Source: Pseudomonas putida
GTDB lineage: Bacteria; Pseudomonadota; Gammaproteobacteria; Pseudomonadales; Pseudomonadaceae
Assembly (NCBI RefSeq): GCF_028682395.1
Contig: NZ_JANHLC010000002.1
Location: forward strand, 496,001-560,000
Length of the DNA stretch: 64,000 nucleotides
Direction of reading: 5' to 3'
Shown here piece after piece: positions 43,715-54,048 of the stretch. Within the stretch, counting starts at the first letter, position 1; each line of letters starts with the position of its first letter. The notes under the pieces were generated by a model. The model ran no database searches. It had not been told where the DNA came from and was given only the letters and a program-made list of their open reading frames with translations. The position numbers and the translations under genes were made by a program.

Positions 43715-44198
43715 TGTTCCCCTCCATTTTGGCAACTACCGTTTCCAGCATCTCTTTGGCACGCTGGCCCAAAACCGCATGTTCCGCTTGGACAGCCAGC
43801 GACTGAGCCATGTAAAAACCACTCTCGGCCGCCGCTAGATCCCCCATCTGCACATGGCATTCAGCAGCATGGAAGGGAAATCTTGGCTCATTGATATCGA
43901 GCAGCGTGCCATAGCTGTAACTTTGCACCGCCTCCTCGAAACGCCCCATGGACTGGCGGCAGGCGCCCAAACCGAGAAAAAATCGCGGATCGTAATGATC
44001 CAGCACACACAGGGATTGAAAGACCTTGTGCGCCTCTTCCCACTTTCCGGACTGATACTGGTTGAACCCTAACGAGTACAGTTGCTCAAGCTGGTCACTG
44101 GAGATATCTCTAAGCATGGCCAAGGTCCCGCCATCACTCAGAAATGCCTCCAGCTCACGTTCACTGTCTTCTACTGCACCGGTGTGCTGAGAACTCAT
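43698..44198 (-). CDS. pcrH: Translocator chaperone PcrH (SycD/LcrH, class II)
   Basis: Cytoplasmic TPR chaperone of PopB and PopD. The 166-residue product has three TPRs (about 36-138; QLYSLGFNQYQSGKWEEAHKV and RFFLGLGACRQSMGRFEEAV), typical of SycD. The middle gene of the pcrGVH-popBD translocator operon. Confidence 0.95.
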   Translation of the reverse strand: MSSQHTGAVEDSERELEAFLSDGGTLAMLRDISSDQLEQLYSLGFNQYQSGKWEEAHKVFQSLCVLDHYDPRFFLGLGACRQSMGRFEEAVQSYSYGTLLDINEPRFPFHAAECHVQMGDLAAAESGFYMAQSLAVQAEHAVLGQRAKEMLETVVAKMEGNNERNN

Positions 44199-44207
44199 GC
44201 CCCCCCC

Positions 44208-45149
44208 TTAAATGCCACGTAAAATATCGCTCATTACACTGGCAAACTTATCAACAAAGCGCTTGATGGCTTCAATTGCAGAGTTGTAACGAGCACTCAC
44301 ATCATTTAATTGAACGGTTGTTTCCTGCACCTTGTCATTAATCGGACGCGAACGATCATTCACCATGGTGGCGAAACTGGCGATGGGATTGTTTTCCTTG
44401 CTAAAGTTATAAACATGCTGCAACTGCTCTGCGCCGACGGCACCACTTTCCTTAGGACCTCCAACAAGAAACTCCTCGATGCTCAGCGTATTCTTTTGCC
44501 CGGTATCAAGCGCCTTCATAAACTTGTACTCGGCACTCTCCAACCACTTGTCGTCCGTCGGCGCGTAGCCGTACAAGGTCCGATCCAAAAGATCGAGATC
44601 ACGAGTGATATCGATTGCCCCCTCGCCCTTAGCCAGCTGAGCATTGACGTGCGACTGGATCTTGCTATATATCTGCAACTCCGCCGTCTGGGCTTTAAGT
44701 TCGGCCGTGAACCTTTCTCGATCCGAGAACGTTTTATTCATACTCCCCAGGTAAGCATCCAATGTATATCCATCGACACGCTCATTCGATAGGGAAGCAT
44801 AAGCCAGCGCGATAAAATCTCTAAGTTCAAGGGGCACACCGAGGCTTCCTCCCTGATAGGCCTTGAGCAGACTTTTGAAGGTATCTATACCGGCTTCAAG
44901 TTGCTTCTCGACATAGCCATCCTTCACAGGGGAAAACCGCGGCAAACAATAGGCCAGTATTTTTTCCAGCAACTCGTCATCAACGGCGCTGCCATCCTTT
45001 GAGAAAGAAACTCCCAGCCCCTTTACATAAGCCAACAACGCTTCAAGCGTCCTTTTCCGCTCTTCAACCAAAGTCGCCTGAGGCTTGCCTTGCACTTCCT
45101 GAATAACTGCATCCCAAGATGAGTTGTCACTGCTAACCTGCATAGACAT
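44208..45149 (-). CDS. pcrV: Needle-tip protein PcrV (LcrV family)
   Basis: Caps the needle and is needed for pore assembly by PopB/PopD. The 313-residue product has the LcrV dumbbell: N-terminal globular part, long central coiled coil and a C-terminal helix (AIEAIKRFVDKFASVMSDILRG). It is somewhat longer than PcrV of P. aeruginosa (294), with the extra length in the globular domains. GGAG precedes the ATG. Confidence 0.95.
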   Translation of the reverse strand: MSMQVSSDNSSWDAVIQEVQGKPQATLVEERKRTLEALLAYVKGLGVSFSKDGSAVDDELLEKILAYCLPRFSPVKDGYVEKQLEAGIDTFKSLLKAYQGGSLGVPLELRDFIALAYASLSNERVDGYTLDAYLGSMNKTFSDRERFTAELKAQTAELQIYSKIQSHVNAQLAKGEGAIDITRDLDLLDRTLYGYAPTDDKWLESAEYKFMKALDTGQKNTLSIEEFLVGGPKESGAVGAEQLQHVYNFSKENNPIASFATMVNDRSRPINDKVQETTVQLNDVSARYNSAIEAIKRFVDKFASVMSDILRGI

Positions 45150-45160
45150 CGTCGACTCCT

Positions 45161-45454
45161 TTAAATTATCAGTCCGCGCACAGCCACCGGACGCAGGGGA
45201 CGCACTCCCTGCGCTAGCCCCTTAGCGGAGTCGCCACGTAGACGCTGCACCTGCAGCAGCAACTCGTTTTCAGCCGCGCCAGCCAACTCTGGATTGCCAG
45301 GACGAAAAATCAGCTCGCTGACCACTGGGGAGAGTTGTAAGCCTTGCCATAATTCCTGCAACAGCGCTTCGCGTTGCTCGCTGCTTTCAATAGCCTGTTT
45401 CGCAGCACGACAAGTCTGTTCGTATTGCTGTTGGTATTTGTCCATGAGCCCCAT
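45161..45454 (-). CDS. pcrG: PcrV-binding regulator PcrG (LcrG family)
   Basis: Small cytoplasmic protein that binds PcrV and blocks effector export before host contact. The 97-residue product is two helices (MDKYQQQYEQTCRAAKQAIES; QREALLQELWQGLQLSP). The start could be ATG 45454 or 45445, since neither has a strong ribosome-binding site. Confidence 0.9.
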   Translation of the reverse strand: MGLMDKYQQQYEQTCRAAKQAIESSEQREALLQELWQGLQLSPVVSELIFRPGNPELAGAAENELLLQVQRLRGDSAKGLAQGVRPLRPVAVRGLII

Positions 45455-45481
45455 GCTAGGGACTGAATCTAGTGAGCACTG

Positions 45482-45916
45482 TCAGGGGGCGTCGAACATT
45501 TGTTGTTTTCTTATTTGCCGCAGCGACTGCACCTGCACAGCCTCCAGCTCAAACCAGCCAGGCTGGGGCTCCTGCGCACCGGTCCAGAATCGATAGAAGT
45601 GGCCCAGCCTGGCACCGTCCAACGGGCTGCCGGCAAGTACCTGGACATTGCCATATAGCGTGGCACCGTCCCCGAGCACCGCAGCTACGGCATCAGCCAG
45701 GCAATACAATGCAGAGAACGGATTGCCCAGACCGCTGCGCTGCTCTACGCGACGGACCATGATGATCCACACCCGCCGCCCCTCGCATCGCCAGGCGACC
45801 TCGCAGCCGCGATGGACAAAGCGCCAGCCGATCTGCATGGCCGTCTTGCGCAGATGGTGCGCACGCACCTCATGACCCTGCTCCTGCAACCAGGTACCGA
45901 TCAGGTCCGGGCTCAC
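45482..45916 (-). CDS. pcrR: PcrR (LcrR family)
   Basis: Conserved cytoplasmic protein of Ysc-type systems needed for PcrG/PcrV expression or low-calcium response; molecular role unclear. 144 residues, with the LcrR start ([19 protein letters not shown]) and the [14 protein letters not shown] region. GTG 45916 overlaps the pcrD stop (GTGA). Confidence 0.88.
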   Translation of the reverse strand: MSPDLIGTWLQEQGHEVRAHHLRKTAMQIGWRFVHRGCEVAWRCEGRRVWIIMVRRVEQRSGLGNPFSALYCLADAVAAVLGDGATLYGNVQVLAGSPLDGARLGHFYRFWTGAQEPQPGWFELEAVQVQSLRQIRKQQMFDAP

Positions 45917-48033
45917 AGCGTGACCTGCCCCAATGGCTGGATATTGATTTGCTGGGTCAGCTCTTGATACGACAGTACCGGCAGGTCGTGGTAGTCGTTT
46001 TCAATCAACTTGCGCACATAGCGACGGATATCCATGGACACCACCAGCACCGGCTTGCTTTGCATTGTCGCGACATCCCCGACGGTGAGGCGAACCTGAT
46101 CGAGAAATGCCTGGGTCACCTCCGGATCCAGCGCCAGGTAACTCCCGGCACTGGTCTGGCGAATACCATTGCGGATCTGCTCCTCGACTTCCTGGTCCAG
46201 CAGATAGGCCGGCAGCATATTGTTGCCGCTGGAGTACTTGTAGCAAATGTAGCGTTTGAGGCTGCTACGGATGTATTCAGTCAACTGGACAACATCCTTC
46301 TCCTTCTGCCCCCACTCCACCATGGCCTCCAGAATCGCGCGCAGATTGCGGATCGAGATGTCTTCACCGACCAGACGCTGGAGTATTTCGGTCATACGTT
46401 GCAAGGGAACGATGCGCTGGGCTTCTTTAACCAGCTCGGAGTAACTCTGCTCCATCTGCTCAAGCAGGTGGCGGGTTTCCTGGATACCGATAAAGTCCGC
46501 CGCATATTCGCGCAAGACATGGGACAGGTGCCAGGTCAGCACTTGGTCCATACCCAAAAACGCATAGCCGCCGCGCTCAAGCCGCTCCCGCTGATCAGCC
46601 GCCGTCCAGAGTACCGGCTTGCCGGCCAGCAGCGCCTCGCCTTCGGTGCAGGGCACGCCAAGCAACTCCATCTGTGCAGCGGTTTCCTGGACCAGCAATT
46701 GCCCGACCCGCAATTGCCCGCGAGCCACCGGCACCTCCTGTAGCTGGATCAGATACTCGCCATCCTTCAGCCCCTGATTGAAGCGCAAATGAATGCCCGG
46801 GAACGGCACGCCAAAATCCAGGTAAAGGGCACGACGAACCTTGATCAGTTCGTCATTGAGCGACAAGGCTTCCAGATCCTGCTGGATCGCGGCATCGACA
46901 TCGACCAGCAACGGCACGGTCATGGCGAACTCTTCTTTGTCCGCCAACTTGCCACTCTTGGTCTTCGCTGCTCCGGCCTTGGAGCGCGGCTTGGCCGATG
47001 GCGCTCCCGCCCCCTGGGCCAGCAAAGCTGGCAGGTCCTGCACCGCCTCGGCCGCCTGACTACGTCGACGATAAATGACCCAATACCCTCCGCCCCCTAC
47101 CAATAAAGCGAGCAAAAAGAACGTCATGCTTGGAAAACCGGGAATCATGCCGAACAGCATCAGCAACGTACCACCGATCAGCAACGCTCTGGGCTGTGCC
47201 AGCACCTGCTCGCCAATGTCACTCCCCAGGTCGGCCGAGTCATCGCTGGCATCGCGAGTAACAATAATGCCGGCCGTGATCGCAATCAGCAGCGCCGGGA
47301 TCTGGGTGACCATGCCATCGCCAACGGTCAGCACGGCATAGACCTGCAGGGCCTCACCCGCGCTCAGGCCTTTTTGCATCACGCCAATGGCAATCCCACC
47401 GAGAATATTGACCACAATGATGATCAGCCCGGCGATGGCATCGCCCTTGACGAACTTCATCGCGCCATCCATCGAGCCAAACATCTGGCTCTCCTTTTCG
47501 ATCTTGGCGCGGCGATCACGTGCCTCGCCAACATCGATCACCCCGGCGCGCAAATCGCCGTCGATACTCATCTGCTTACCCGGCATAGAGTCGAGGGAAA
47601 AGCGCGCACTGACCTCAGCCACCCGCTCCGACCCCTTGGTGATCACTAGGAACTGCACGATGGTGATAATCAGGAAAATAATACAGCCAACCACCAGATT
47701 ACCGCCGACCACAAAGCTGCCAAAGGTCTGGACGATCTGCCCCGCATCCCCTTCAAGCAGGATCATCCGCGTGGTACTGACCGATAGCGCTAGACGAAAC
47801 AACGTGGTGATCAGCAACAGCGCTGGAAATACCGAAAATTGCAGGGGCGAACCGATGTAGACCGACATCATCAGCAACACCACCGAGATCGTCATATTGA
47901 GAGCGATCAGAATATCCAGCAGAAAGGGCGGCAGTGGCAGCACCATCATAAAGACCACTGCCAGCAACAGCACCGCCAGCATGATGTCCTTACGCTCCCC
48001 CAGGCGCCCTAACCAATCAGTAAGCAATGGCAT
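45913..48033 (-). CDS. pcrD: Type III export gate protein SctV (PcrD)
   Basis: Nonameric gate of the export apparatus. The 706-residue product has eight membrane segments in the first 330 residues with the FHIPEP-type region ([36 protein letters not shown]) and a large cytoplasmic domain (about 365-700) that binds chaperone-substrate complexes. Its start overlaps pcr4 by 17 bases. Confidence 0.97.
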   Translation of the reverse strand: MPLLTDWLGRLGERKDIMLAVLLLAVVFMMVLPLPPFLLDILIALNMTISVVLLMMSVYIGSPLQFSVFPALLLITTLFRLALSVSTTRMILLEGDAGQIVQTFGSFVVGGNLVVGCIIFLIITIVQFLVITKGSERVAEVSARFSLDSMPGKQMSIDGDLRAGVIDVGEARDRRAKIEKESQMFGSMDGAMKFVKGDAIAGLIIIVVNILGGIAIGVMQKGLSAGEALQVYAVLTVGDGMVTQIPALLIAITAGIIVTRDASDDSADLGSDIGEQVLAQPRALLIGGTLLMLFGMIPGFPSMTFFLLALLVGGGGYWVIYRRRSQAAEAVQDLPALLAQGAGAPSAKPRSKAGAAKTKSGKLADKEEFAMTVPLLVDVDAAIQQDLEALSLNDELIKVRRALYLDFGVPFPGIHLRFNQGLKDGEYLIQLQEVPVARGQLRVGQLLVQETAAQMELLGVPCTEGEALLAGKPVLWTAADQRERLERGGYAFLGMDQVLTWHLSHVLREYAADFIGIQETRHLLEQMEQSYSELVKEAQRIVPLQRMTEILQRLVGEDISIRNLRAILEAMVEWGQKEKDVVQLTEYIRSSLKRYICYKYSSGNNMLPAYLLDQEVEEQIRNGIRQTSAGSYLALDPEVTQAFLDQVRLTVGDVATMQSKPVLVVSMDIRRYVRKLIENDYHDLPVLSYQELTQQINIQPLGQVTL

Positions 48034-48355
48034 GGCGCTCCCGTCGAACCAGGAACGACTCGTGAATCATGCGCGCTTCCTCGGATTGCCCCTGCAATTG
48101 CTTGGCCCTGCTCAGGCACAGCCACAACGCCGGATCCTGCTCCTGGGCGCGCTGTAACAGCTCGCAACTTCGCTCAGCCGCAGCGCCTTCCTCCAGGTGC
48201 AACAGGCACACCACCAGGATCTTGCGCGCCGCCACATGTGCCGGCTCTAGGGCCAGCAACGCCTCAATCAATGTGCGTGCGCGCGCCGCATGTCCGCATT
48301 GCAAATGCAGCCAGCCCAGCAGCAGCAACGCATCCCGTTCGATGGGTTTCAACAT
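48017..48355 (-). CDS. pcr4: Pcr4 (SctY/YscY family chaperone)
   Basis: TPR-like cytoplasmic chaperone of Pcr3 (YscX). 112 residues ([21 protein letters not shown] and [20 protein letters not shown] as helical repeats). ATG 48355 is chosen because GAAG lies five bases before it; ATG 48358 directly precedes it. Confidence 0.87.
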   Translation of the reverse strand: MLKPIERDALLLLGWLHLQCGHAARARTLIEALLALEPAHVAARKILVVCLLHLEEGAAAERSCELLQRAQEQDPALWLCLSRAKQLQGQSEEARMIHESFLVRRERHAIAY

Positions 48356-48362
48356 CATCACT

Positions 48363-48728
48363 TCACGCCTTATGCAACAAATGGCGAGCCAGACTGAGCA
48401 ACTGCTCGTCTTGACCACGCTCGTTCAGAAAGTTGGCGGCGGCCACCAGAGCAGGCAACTCACAACCGTCAAGGGCTTGGCGCAACTGTGTCAGGGCCTG
48501 GCAAAAAGCCTGTGGCCGCAGCAGATCGTGAAACCCCTCGCTGGGCCGGGCAAACGCGAGCAGTTGCCGCTCCCCCTGGTGCGTGGGGTACAGCGCGTCG
48601 AAGTGACTTTCGACGCCATGCCCATCGGGCGGCAGCGTATGGCGCTCCGGCAGGCTGACATACTCCGGCACCAGGCCAACATCAGGCAGGGGCGTAAATC
48701 CGAGCAGCGATCGATCAATACTCGTCAC
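48363..48728 (-). CDS. pcr3: Pcr3 (SctX/YscX family)
   Basis: Secreted early substrate needed for export, specific to Ysc-type systems, bound by Pcr4. The 121-residue product starts at GTG 48728 (VTSIDRSLLGFTPLPDVGLVPE), in a GTGA overlap with the pcr2 stop. An open frame continues upstream within pcr2 but lacks family residues. Confidence 0.86.
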   Translation of the reverse strand: MTSIDRSLLGFTPLPDVGLVPEYVSLPERHTLPPDGHGVESHFDALYPTHQGERQLLAFARPSEGFHDLLRPQAFCQALTQLRQALDGCELPALVAAANFLNERGQDEQLLSLARHLLHKA

Positions 48729-49093
48729 GGCGCAAGCACCGCCTCTCGCGCTCGGGAGAGCGTGCGCCGCGCCTCCTCCAGCACCGGCACCGTGACCCGC
48801 CGCTCGCCCAGCGTGATAAACAACAACAGACCGTTGTCCCGCACCCAACCGCAACGCAGCGGCAGCCCCGGCCCGGTCCGACTATAGGTCAGAGCCAGGG
48901 CACGATTGAGTGCCTGGTAGTGCATATGCCAAGGCAACTCCAGCGCAACCCATAGCGTCAGGCTACGAGCATGACGCTCCAAGTGCAGAGTCCAGGCCTG
49001 GAACTCCAACTGGATCAAGTCCGCGACCGGCGCCGACACGCTGACACCCTGGCTCTGGCAGAACTGGACCAGCGCCTCATCAACCCAGCGCAT
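48725..49093 (-). CDS. pcr2: Pcr2 (SycN family chaperone)
   Basis: Class I chaperone acting with PscB on the gatekeeper PopN. The 122-residue product begins MRWVDEALVQFCQSQGV and has CesT-type strands (TLHLERHARSLTLWVALEL). Confidence 0.88.
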   Translation of the reverse strand: MRWVDEALVQFCQSQGVSVSAPVADLIQLEFQAWTLHLERHARSLTLWVALELPWHMHYQALNRALALTYSRTGPGLPLRCGWVRDNGLLLFITLGERRVTVPVLEEARRTLSRAREAVLAP

Positions 49094-49102
49094 GACGCAG
49101 CC

Positions 49103-49378
49103 CTACTCTTGTGGACATTGGGATTCCTCACGTTCGATAGCCCGATCCAGTGCCAACTGACACATATCAAGCAGGTTTTGGCGCTGCTCCTCGTCGACAA
49201 AGACCGTGACCGGCACCAGGCGAATCAGCCGCTTGATTTCACGAAAGCAATGAACGTTATGCACCGGGTCAACGATGTGCAGCGGGGCAAGCAAGCGCTC
49301 GACATCCTGCACAGTGGCCCAGCGCTTATCGATCAGGGTGATCAGCTCACCGGTCAACTCAAAAGGGCCGAATGCCAT
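49103..49378 (-). CDS. pcr1: Pcr1 (TyeA family)
   Basis: Binds the C-terminus of PopN to form the gate that holds back effectors. 91 residues, TyeA-like (LITLIDKRWATVQDVERLL; NLLDMCQLALDRAIEREE). Its start overlaps the popN stop by 20 bases, in keeping with the popN-tyeA fusion seen in related systems. Confidence 0.9.
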   Translation of the reverse strand: MAFGPFELTGELITLIDKRWATVQDVERLLAPLHIVDPVHNVHCFREIKRLIRLVPVTVFVDEEQRQNLLDMCQLALDRAIEREESQCPQE

Positions 49379-50198
49379 GGCCTTGCTCCCTGGTTATCGT
49401 TGCACTCCAGAGCGCCTGGACCTGCAAATACAAGCTTTTGAGTTCCCGCAATTTGCGCATATCACCAATGATCAATTCCAGTTGCACCGAATCACGCGGT
49501 GTCCGCTGGCTATCGAGATCGGCACTCAGAGCCTTGAGCATAAAGGCTGCGACACCCTCGAGACTGACGCTGCCGAAGCGCTGGATCACGTCCTCCCAAG
49601 CCGCACGGAGCCCCTTGTAGTCCTGAATGGCGTCGCGATAGGTGTCACGCAGTGCCTGGATATCGCCCACGCCCTGAGCTTCAGCCTCCTGCGCCAATGG
49701 CCCGATACGCAGACCAAGCTCGATGGCCTCGCCATGCTCGCCGCTCATTTTCAGCAACGCCTGATCAATCAGGCCGAGCAAGGCCTCGGTACCGGCTTTT
49801 TGCGCCAATGCCCGCCGCGCACAAGCCAGCGCCACGAACTGATGACTGACCTCACTGGAAAAACTCTGCAGATAGGCCATGAGCTTCTCAAGATTGTGCA
49901 GGGCACCGCTGCTCAACTGAGCGACCAACTCCTCGAGACGCTGCTGGCGCTCCAAGTCCGGGACTCTGCGCAAATACTCTTCGAGCATCTCCTGCACCTC
50001 GCTCAGGCGCAGTTGCCCATCGGACACTAGACGACGAGACAAATCCCGGCCGACGCGCTCGGAAAAGGCAAACGTCACCTCTTCACTGATATCGGCGAGG
50101 GACTGACTCGGCGAGACCTGTTGGGAACTCTGACTCTCAAAACCCCTCGCATGCTCGACCAAGGGAACTTGATTGGGACTCTCGACTCCAGAAGACAT
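49359..50198 (-). CDS. popN: Gatekeeper PopN (YopN/SctW family)
   Basis: Blocks effector secretion until host contact, with Pcr1, Pcr2 and PscB. The 279-residue product has a disordered secretion-signal N-terminus (MSSGVESPNQVPLVEHARG) and the HrpJ/YopN helical domains (about 65-260). ATG 50198 with GAGAG upstream is used; the open frame extends further into the promoter region. It opens the leftward translocator operon, and an ExsA-box-like sequence lies 64 bases upstream. Confidence 0.93.
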   Translation of the reverse strand: MSSGVESPNQVPLVEHARGFESQSSQQVSPSQSLADISEEVTFAFSERVGRDLSRRLVSDGQLRLSEVQEMLEEYLRRVPDLERQQRLEELVAQLSSGALHNLEKLMAYLQSFSSEVSHQFVALACARRALAQKAGTEALLGLIDQALLKMSGEHGEAIELGLRIGPLAQEAEAQGVGDIQALRDTYRDAIQDYKGLRAAWEDVIQRFGSVSLEGVAAFMLKALSADLDSQRTPRDSVQLELIIGDMRKLRELKSLYLQVQALWSATITREQGHGIRPF

Positions 50199-50261
50199 AC
50201 AAAAGCTCTCACCAGCACTACGGACCACAGAGAGTGCACCCACCCACCCTATTGTCGCCGC

Positions 50262-50282
50262 CAGAATCCGCCGTTTATTTTT
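50262..50282 (-). promoter_or_regulatory. ExsA-box-like site upstream of popN
   Basis: On the minus strand, AAAAAT-AAAC-GGC-GGATTC-TG keeps the order and spacing of the ExsA consensus: A-rich tract, four bases, GnC, six bases, TG. It lies in the divergent popN/pscN region, where ExsA controls both operons in P. aeruginosa. The consensus is from memory; the -10 was not assigned. Confidence 0.55.
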
Positions 50283-50385
50283 AGCGAACCCCATCAACAG
50301 CACCTACAAACTTGCGACCGATCCTGCAATCCACGCTTCAGGGCTTTACCTATAGTGGCTGTCAGCCCTATCAGCCTTGATTCCC

Positions 50386-51714
50386 ATGCACCTTTCCCTC
50401 GGACATATCACCGGCCAGTTACAGGAAGCCGTTAGCAAGACCCGGCTGATCCAGATTCGCGGCCGGGTCACCCAGGTCACGGGGACCCTCCTCAAGGCCG
50501 TGGTCCCAGGTGTACGTATTGGCGAACTGTGCCATTTGCGCAATCCGGACAACTCGCTGTCACTGATGGCCGAAGTCATCGGTTTTCAGCAGCATCAGGC
50601 GCTGCTCACGCCCCTCGGTGACATGCTGGGTATCTCCTCCAACACCGAAGTCAGCCCAACCGGCACCATGCACATGGTCGGCGTGGGCGAGCACCTGCTT
50701 GGCCAGGTACTCAATGGCCTGGGCGGACCGTTGCAGGGGCCTCCCCTGGGCCAACCCAAGGCCTGGTACCCGGTGTACCGAGATGCCCCCGACCCCATGA
50801 GCCGGCGCTTGATCGAGCGGCCGATTTCCCTCGGCGTCCGCAGCATCGATGGCCTGCTGACCTGCGGCGAAGGCCAGCGCATGGGCATCTTTGCCGCCGC
50901 CGGCGGAGGAAAAAGTACCCTGCTGGCAACGCTGATGCGCAATGCCGATGTCGACGTGATCGTCCTCGCCCTGGTCGGCGAGCGTGGCCGGGAAGTTCGC
51001 GAGTTCATCGAATCCGACTTGGGCGAGCAAGGCCTCAAGCGCTCAGTCCTGGTGGTTGCCACGTCCGACCGTCCGGCAATGGAGCGAGTCAAGGCGGCCT
51101 TTGTCGCCACCGCAATTGCCGAATACTTTCGCGATCAGGGCCAACGGGTGCTGCTACTGATGGACTCGGTCACCCGCTTCGCCCGCGCCCAGCGCGAGAT
51201 CGGCCTGGCGGCAGGTGAGCCGCCCACCCGGCGCGGCTTTCCACCCTCAGTCTTCGCCGAACTGCCACGCCTGATGGAACGCGCCGGTCAATCGGACAAG
51301 GGCGTGATTACCGCCCTCTATACGGTGCTGGTCGAGGGCGACGATATGAGCGAGCCCGTCGCCGAAGAAACCCGCTCCATTCTCGATGGCCATATCGTCC
51401 TGTCACGCAAGCTGGCCTCGGCCAACCACTATCCGGCCATTGATGTACTGCGCTCGGTCAGCCGCGTGATGAACCAGATCGTACCCGGCGCCCACCGCCA
51501 GAGCGCCAACCAGATCCGCGAGTGGATGGCCAAGTACGAAGAAGTCGAGCTGTTGCTCAAAATCGGCGAATACCAACAGGGCCAGGATGCAGTGGCCGAT
51601 CAGGCCATCGAGAAGATGGACGCGATCCGCGCCTGGCTACGCCAGGGCACCCACGAACTCAGCGAGCTGACGCAGTGCGTAGCCCAGCTTGAGGCGCTCA
51701 GCCAATGCCGCTGA
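50386..51714 (+). CDS. pscN: Type III secretion ATPase SctN (PscN)
   Basis: Hexameric ATPase that strips chaperones and unfolds substrates at the export gate. The 442-residue product is F1-beta-like with Walker [15 protein letters not shown] (about 175), the catalytic Glu in [12 protein letters not shown], Walker [14 protein letters not shown] and the arginine-finger region. ATG 50386 is chosen; a TTG at 50377 would add three residues. It opens the rightward operon pscN-U. Confidence 0.97.
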   Translation: MHLSLGHITGQLQEAVSKTRLIQIRGRVTQVTGTLLKAVVPGVRIGELCHLRNPDNSLSLMAEVIGFQQHQALLTPLGDMLGISSNTEVSPTGTMHMVGVGEHLLGQVLNGLGGPLQGPPLGQPKAWYPVYRDAPDPMSRRLIERPISLGVRSIDGLLTCGEGQRMGIFAAAGGGKSTLLATLMRNADVDVIVLALVGERGREVREFIESDLGEQGLKRSVLVVATSDRPAMERVKAAFVATAIAEYFRDQGQRVLLLMDSVTRFARAQREIGLAAGEPPTRRGFPPSVFAELPRLMERAGQSDKGVITALYTVLVEGDDMSEPVAEETRSILDGHIVLSRKLASANHYPAIDVLRSVSRVMNQIVPGAHRQSANQIREWMAKYEEVELLLKIGEYQQGQDAVADQAIEKMDAIRAWLRQGTHELSELTQCVAQLEALSQCR

Positions 51715-52172
51715 AGACCCTGACACGTATCAAGGACCTGCGCGTCGAGCGAGCCGAGCGCCAGAACCAGCAGGCACAGGGCCGCGTGCAGGTCGCCAAG
51801 CTGAGCTGTGAGCAAGGCCAGGCCGACTACCAGCGTTACCGGCTCTGGCGAAAGAGTGAAGAAACCCGCCTGTTCGAACAATGTCAGGCACAGCCACTCA
51901 ACCGCCGCCAACTCGAACAATGGCAACAACAAGTGGCCTCGCTGCGAGAACAGGAAGCGGCGCTGGAACAACACCTTATAGAACTTGATCAGGTCCTGGC
52001 CCATGAGCGCGAACAACTGAAAAGCGCCAGCCAACATTTGGTCAAGGCGCAGTACCAGGTCGAGAAATTTCGTCAGTTCAACCAGCAGGCGATGGCCGAG
52101 GAAAAATTTCTACTCGAACTCAAAGAAGAACAGGAACTCACCGAGTTCCGCCGCCAGGAAGCTCCCCTATGA
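51705..52172 (+). CDS. pscO: Type III secretion stalk protein SctO (PscO)
   Basis: Coiled-coil stalk between the ATPase and the gate (FliJ-like). The 155-residue product is one long helical hairpin ([40 protein letters not shown]). Overlaps the end of pscN by 10 bases. Confidence 0.9.
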   Translation: MPLKTLTRIKDLRVERAERQNQQAQGRVQVAKLSCEQGQADYQRYRLWRKSEETRLFEQCQAQPLNRRQLEQWQQQVASLREQEAALEQHLIELDQVLAHEREQLKSASQHLVKAQYQVEKFRQFNQQAMAEEKFLLELKEEQELTEFRRQEAPL

Positions 52173-53125
52173 TTCCCACTCTCCCACCGCCTTGCGAACC
52201 GACCGCACGTGTACCTGATAACGCCCGGCCAGGCGAAGTGGATCGCAGCCGCCAGGTCGAGTTCGAACACGCCATGCGTCAGCGAGCCGACAAAGACGCC
52301 CAGGAACAGGCCCGACAACCGAGCCGATACAGCGGATACAGCGCTCTGGCCGAGCATAAACCGCGGCCCGCAGAGTCACGCAGTACCGCCTCCTTACCCG
52401 GACACACCTTCAAGCAACGCCCGCTCAATGAAAGGCGTGACCCCAGTCATGACAGCGACTCGTCCAGCAACCAGGCCAGCACCGATGCCGCACAAGCCAA
52501 CGCGCCACGGCAGCCCACCAACAAAAAGCCCCGGGACAAGGTGCAAGACCGCAAGGGTAGCGCCAATAAAGCCAAGGCCACGCCCGACACCCCCAATATC
52601 AGTGCACGCCAGTTGCTCCTCGACAAATCAACCCTCAAGACCCTGGAAGCGCTCCTGGGCCAGAGCCAGTCCACAGAGCACAAAACCCAGAGCGCTCTCG
52701 AGCCCCTTGCCTTGGCACTGCCCAACCAGACTCCAGGCGATCGATTGCTCGCACAACTGCTCGCCGAACCGCAGACGGCCGCACTCAAGAAGGATCTCGA
52801 ACAACTGCTGACGGCCATGCAGGCCCGCATCCAGAGCCATACCAGCCCTGGCGCAAGCAACAGCACATTGCTGCAGATTAACCTACAACATCTGGGCACC
52901 GTGGAGATCCAACTGGCCCAACACCGAGGAGTGCTTTACATCGAGTTGCAAGCCAGTTCGGGCACCCTGCTGCACTTGCAGCAGGCCCGGGGCGAGCTGC
53001 TAGAACGCCTGAACAAGCTCAACCCCGGCCAGGAGACTCAACTGGCCTTTGCCGACTCGGGAGACGCGGAGCAACGCTCGCGCCAGCGGCGCCAACTTGA
53101 AGACGAATGGGAGCCGGAGCCATGA
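52169..53125 (+). CDS. pscP: Needle-length regulator SctP (PscP)
   Basis: Molecular ruler that sets needle length and switches substrate specificity. The 318-residue product has a long disordered, Pro/Ser/Lys-rich region (about 1-150), then the FliK/YscP-type T3S4 domain (about 190-300; LLQINLQHLGTVEIQLAQH, GTLLHLQQARGELLERL). The starting ATG overlaps the pscO stop. Confidence 0.9.
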   Translation: MIPTLPPPCEPTARVPDNARPGEVDRSRQVEFEHAMRQRADKDAQEQARQPSRYSGYSALAEHKPRPAESRSTASLPGHTFKQRPLNERRDPSHDSDSSSNQASTDAAQANAPRQPTNKKPRDKVQDRKGSANKAKATPDTPNISARQLLLDKSTLKTLEALLGQSQSTEHKTQSALEPLALALPNQTPGDRLLAQLLAEPQTAALKKDLEQLLTAMQARIQSHTSPGASNSTLLQINLQHLGTVEIQLAQHRGVLYIELQASSGTLLHLQQARGELLERLNKLNPGQETQLAFADSGDAEQRSRQRRQLEDEWEPEP

Positions 53126-54048
53126 ACGCACTGGTACTACCCCGTGTCGAGCGGCGCGAATGGCTGCTTCAGCAGCGGCTCGCTACGCGACAACAGCACT
53201 TTGCGCTGGCGCAGGGACACGCCAACCTGAGCATCGAGGCCCCGTGTACGACACTCGACCGACGACTGTCGCTGCACTGGCAAGGTCAGTTGCTGCACCT
53301 GACCTGCCAGGGGGCACTGCTAGCCCGATGGCTGGCACCGCATCTGCAGGAAGCAGCTTTCGACAGCCTACCGCCGGCACTGCAACTGGCCGTTCTGGAA
53401 GCAGCCAATACCCTGCCGGGGCTGGTCTGGCAGGACATCCAGACCATCGAGGTTGCTGCACAAGTTGCTCCGGGGCTGTGCGTCACCCTTGTCCACGGCG
53501 GCGAACAACTCAAGCTCTGGCTCGAAAGTGGCGCCGATGAAGTACTGGCGAAGCTGCCCAGGCGGACCCTTAAAGAACAGACCAATGTGCCGCTGAGCCT
53601 ATCGCTGCAATGGGGGCCCGTCGCCCTGACCCCGGCTGAACTGCTGTCGCTGCGCCTGGGCGACCTGCTGCTATTACCCCCCGGGCACGAAACCCGCTCG
53701 CCACTGTTGGGGCTGGTCGAAGCCCGCCCGTGGGGGCTCTTTCACCCTAGTGACCGTCAACTGGAATTCATCGCCATGCATTCAACCCCTCAACCTCCCC
53801 TCGCGGACCCATTGAGCGACCTTGAGCAACTGCCCGTACAGGTGACGTTCGAAGTCGGTCGCCAGACCGTTGATCTGCACCAACTCGCTACCCTGCAGCC
53901 CGGCACATTGCTGGATCTAGCCTGCCCACTGAACGGCGAAGTACGCATTTTGGTCAACCAGCAATGCCTGGGTACCGGCGAGTTGGTCAATATCGAGGAT
54001 CGCCTGGGAGTACGCGTTGTACGCCTGCTACAGGCTAGCGCACCATGA
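53122..54048 (+). CDS. pscQ: Type III secretion C-ring protein SctQ (PscQ)
   Basis: Main sorting-platform (C-ring) protein. The 308-residue product ends with a SpoA domain (about 230-300; LPVQVTFEVGRQTVDLHQLATLQPG). ATG 53122 overlaps the pscP stop and has GGGAG eight bases upstream, preferred to the in-frame ATG at 53107. An internal start producing the short SpoA-only form is possible but not visible. Confidence 0.93.
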   Translation: MNALVLPRVERREWLLQQRLATRQQHFALAQGHANLSIEAPCTTLDRRLSLHWQGQLLHLTCQGALLARWLAPHLQEAAFDSLPPALQLAVLEAANTLPGLVWQDIQTIEVAAQVAPGLCVTLVHGGEQLKLWLESGADEVLAKLPRRTLKEQTNVPLSLSLQWGPVALTPAELLSLRLGDLLLLPPGHETRSPLLGLVEARPWGLFHPSDRQLEFIAMHSTPQPPLADPLSDLEQLPVQVTFEVGRQTVDLHQLATLQPGTLLDLACPLNGEVRILVNQQCLGTGELVNIEDRLGVRVVRLLQASAP

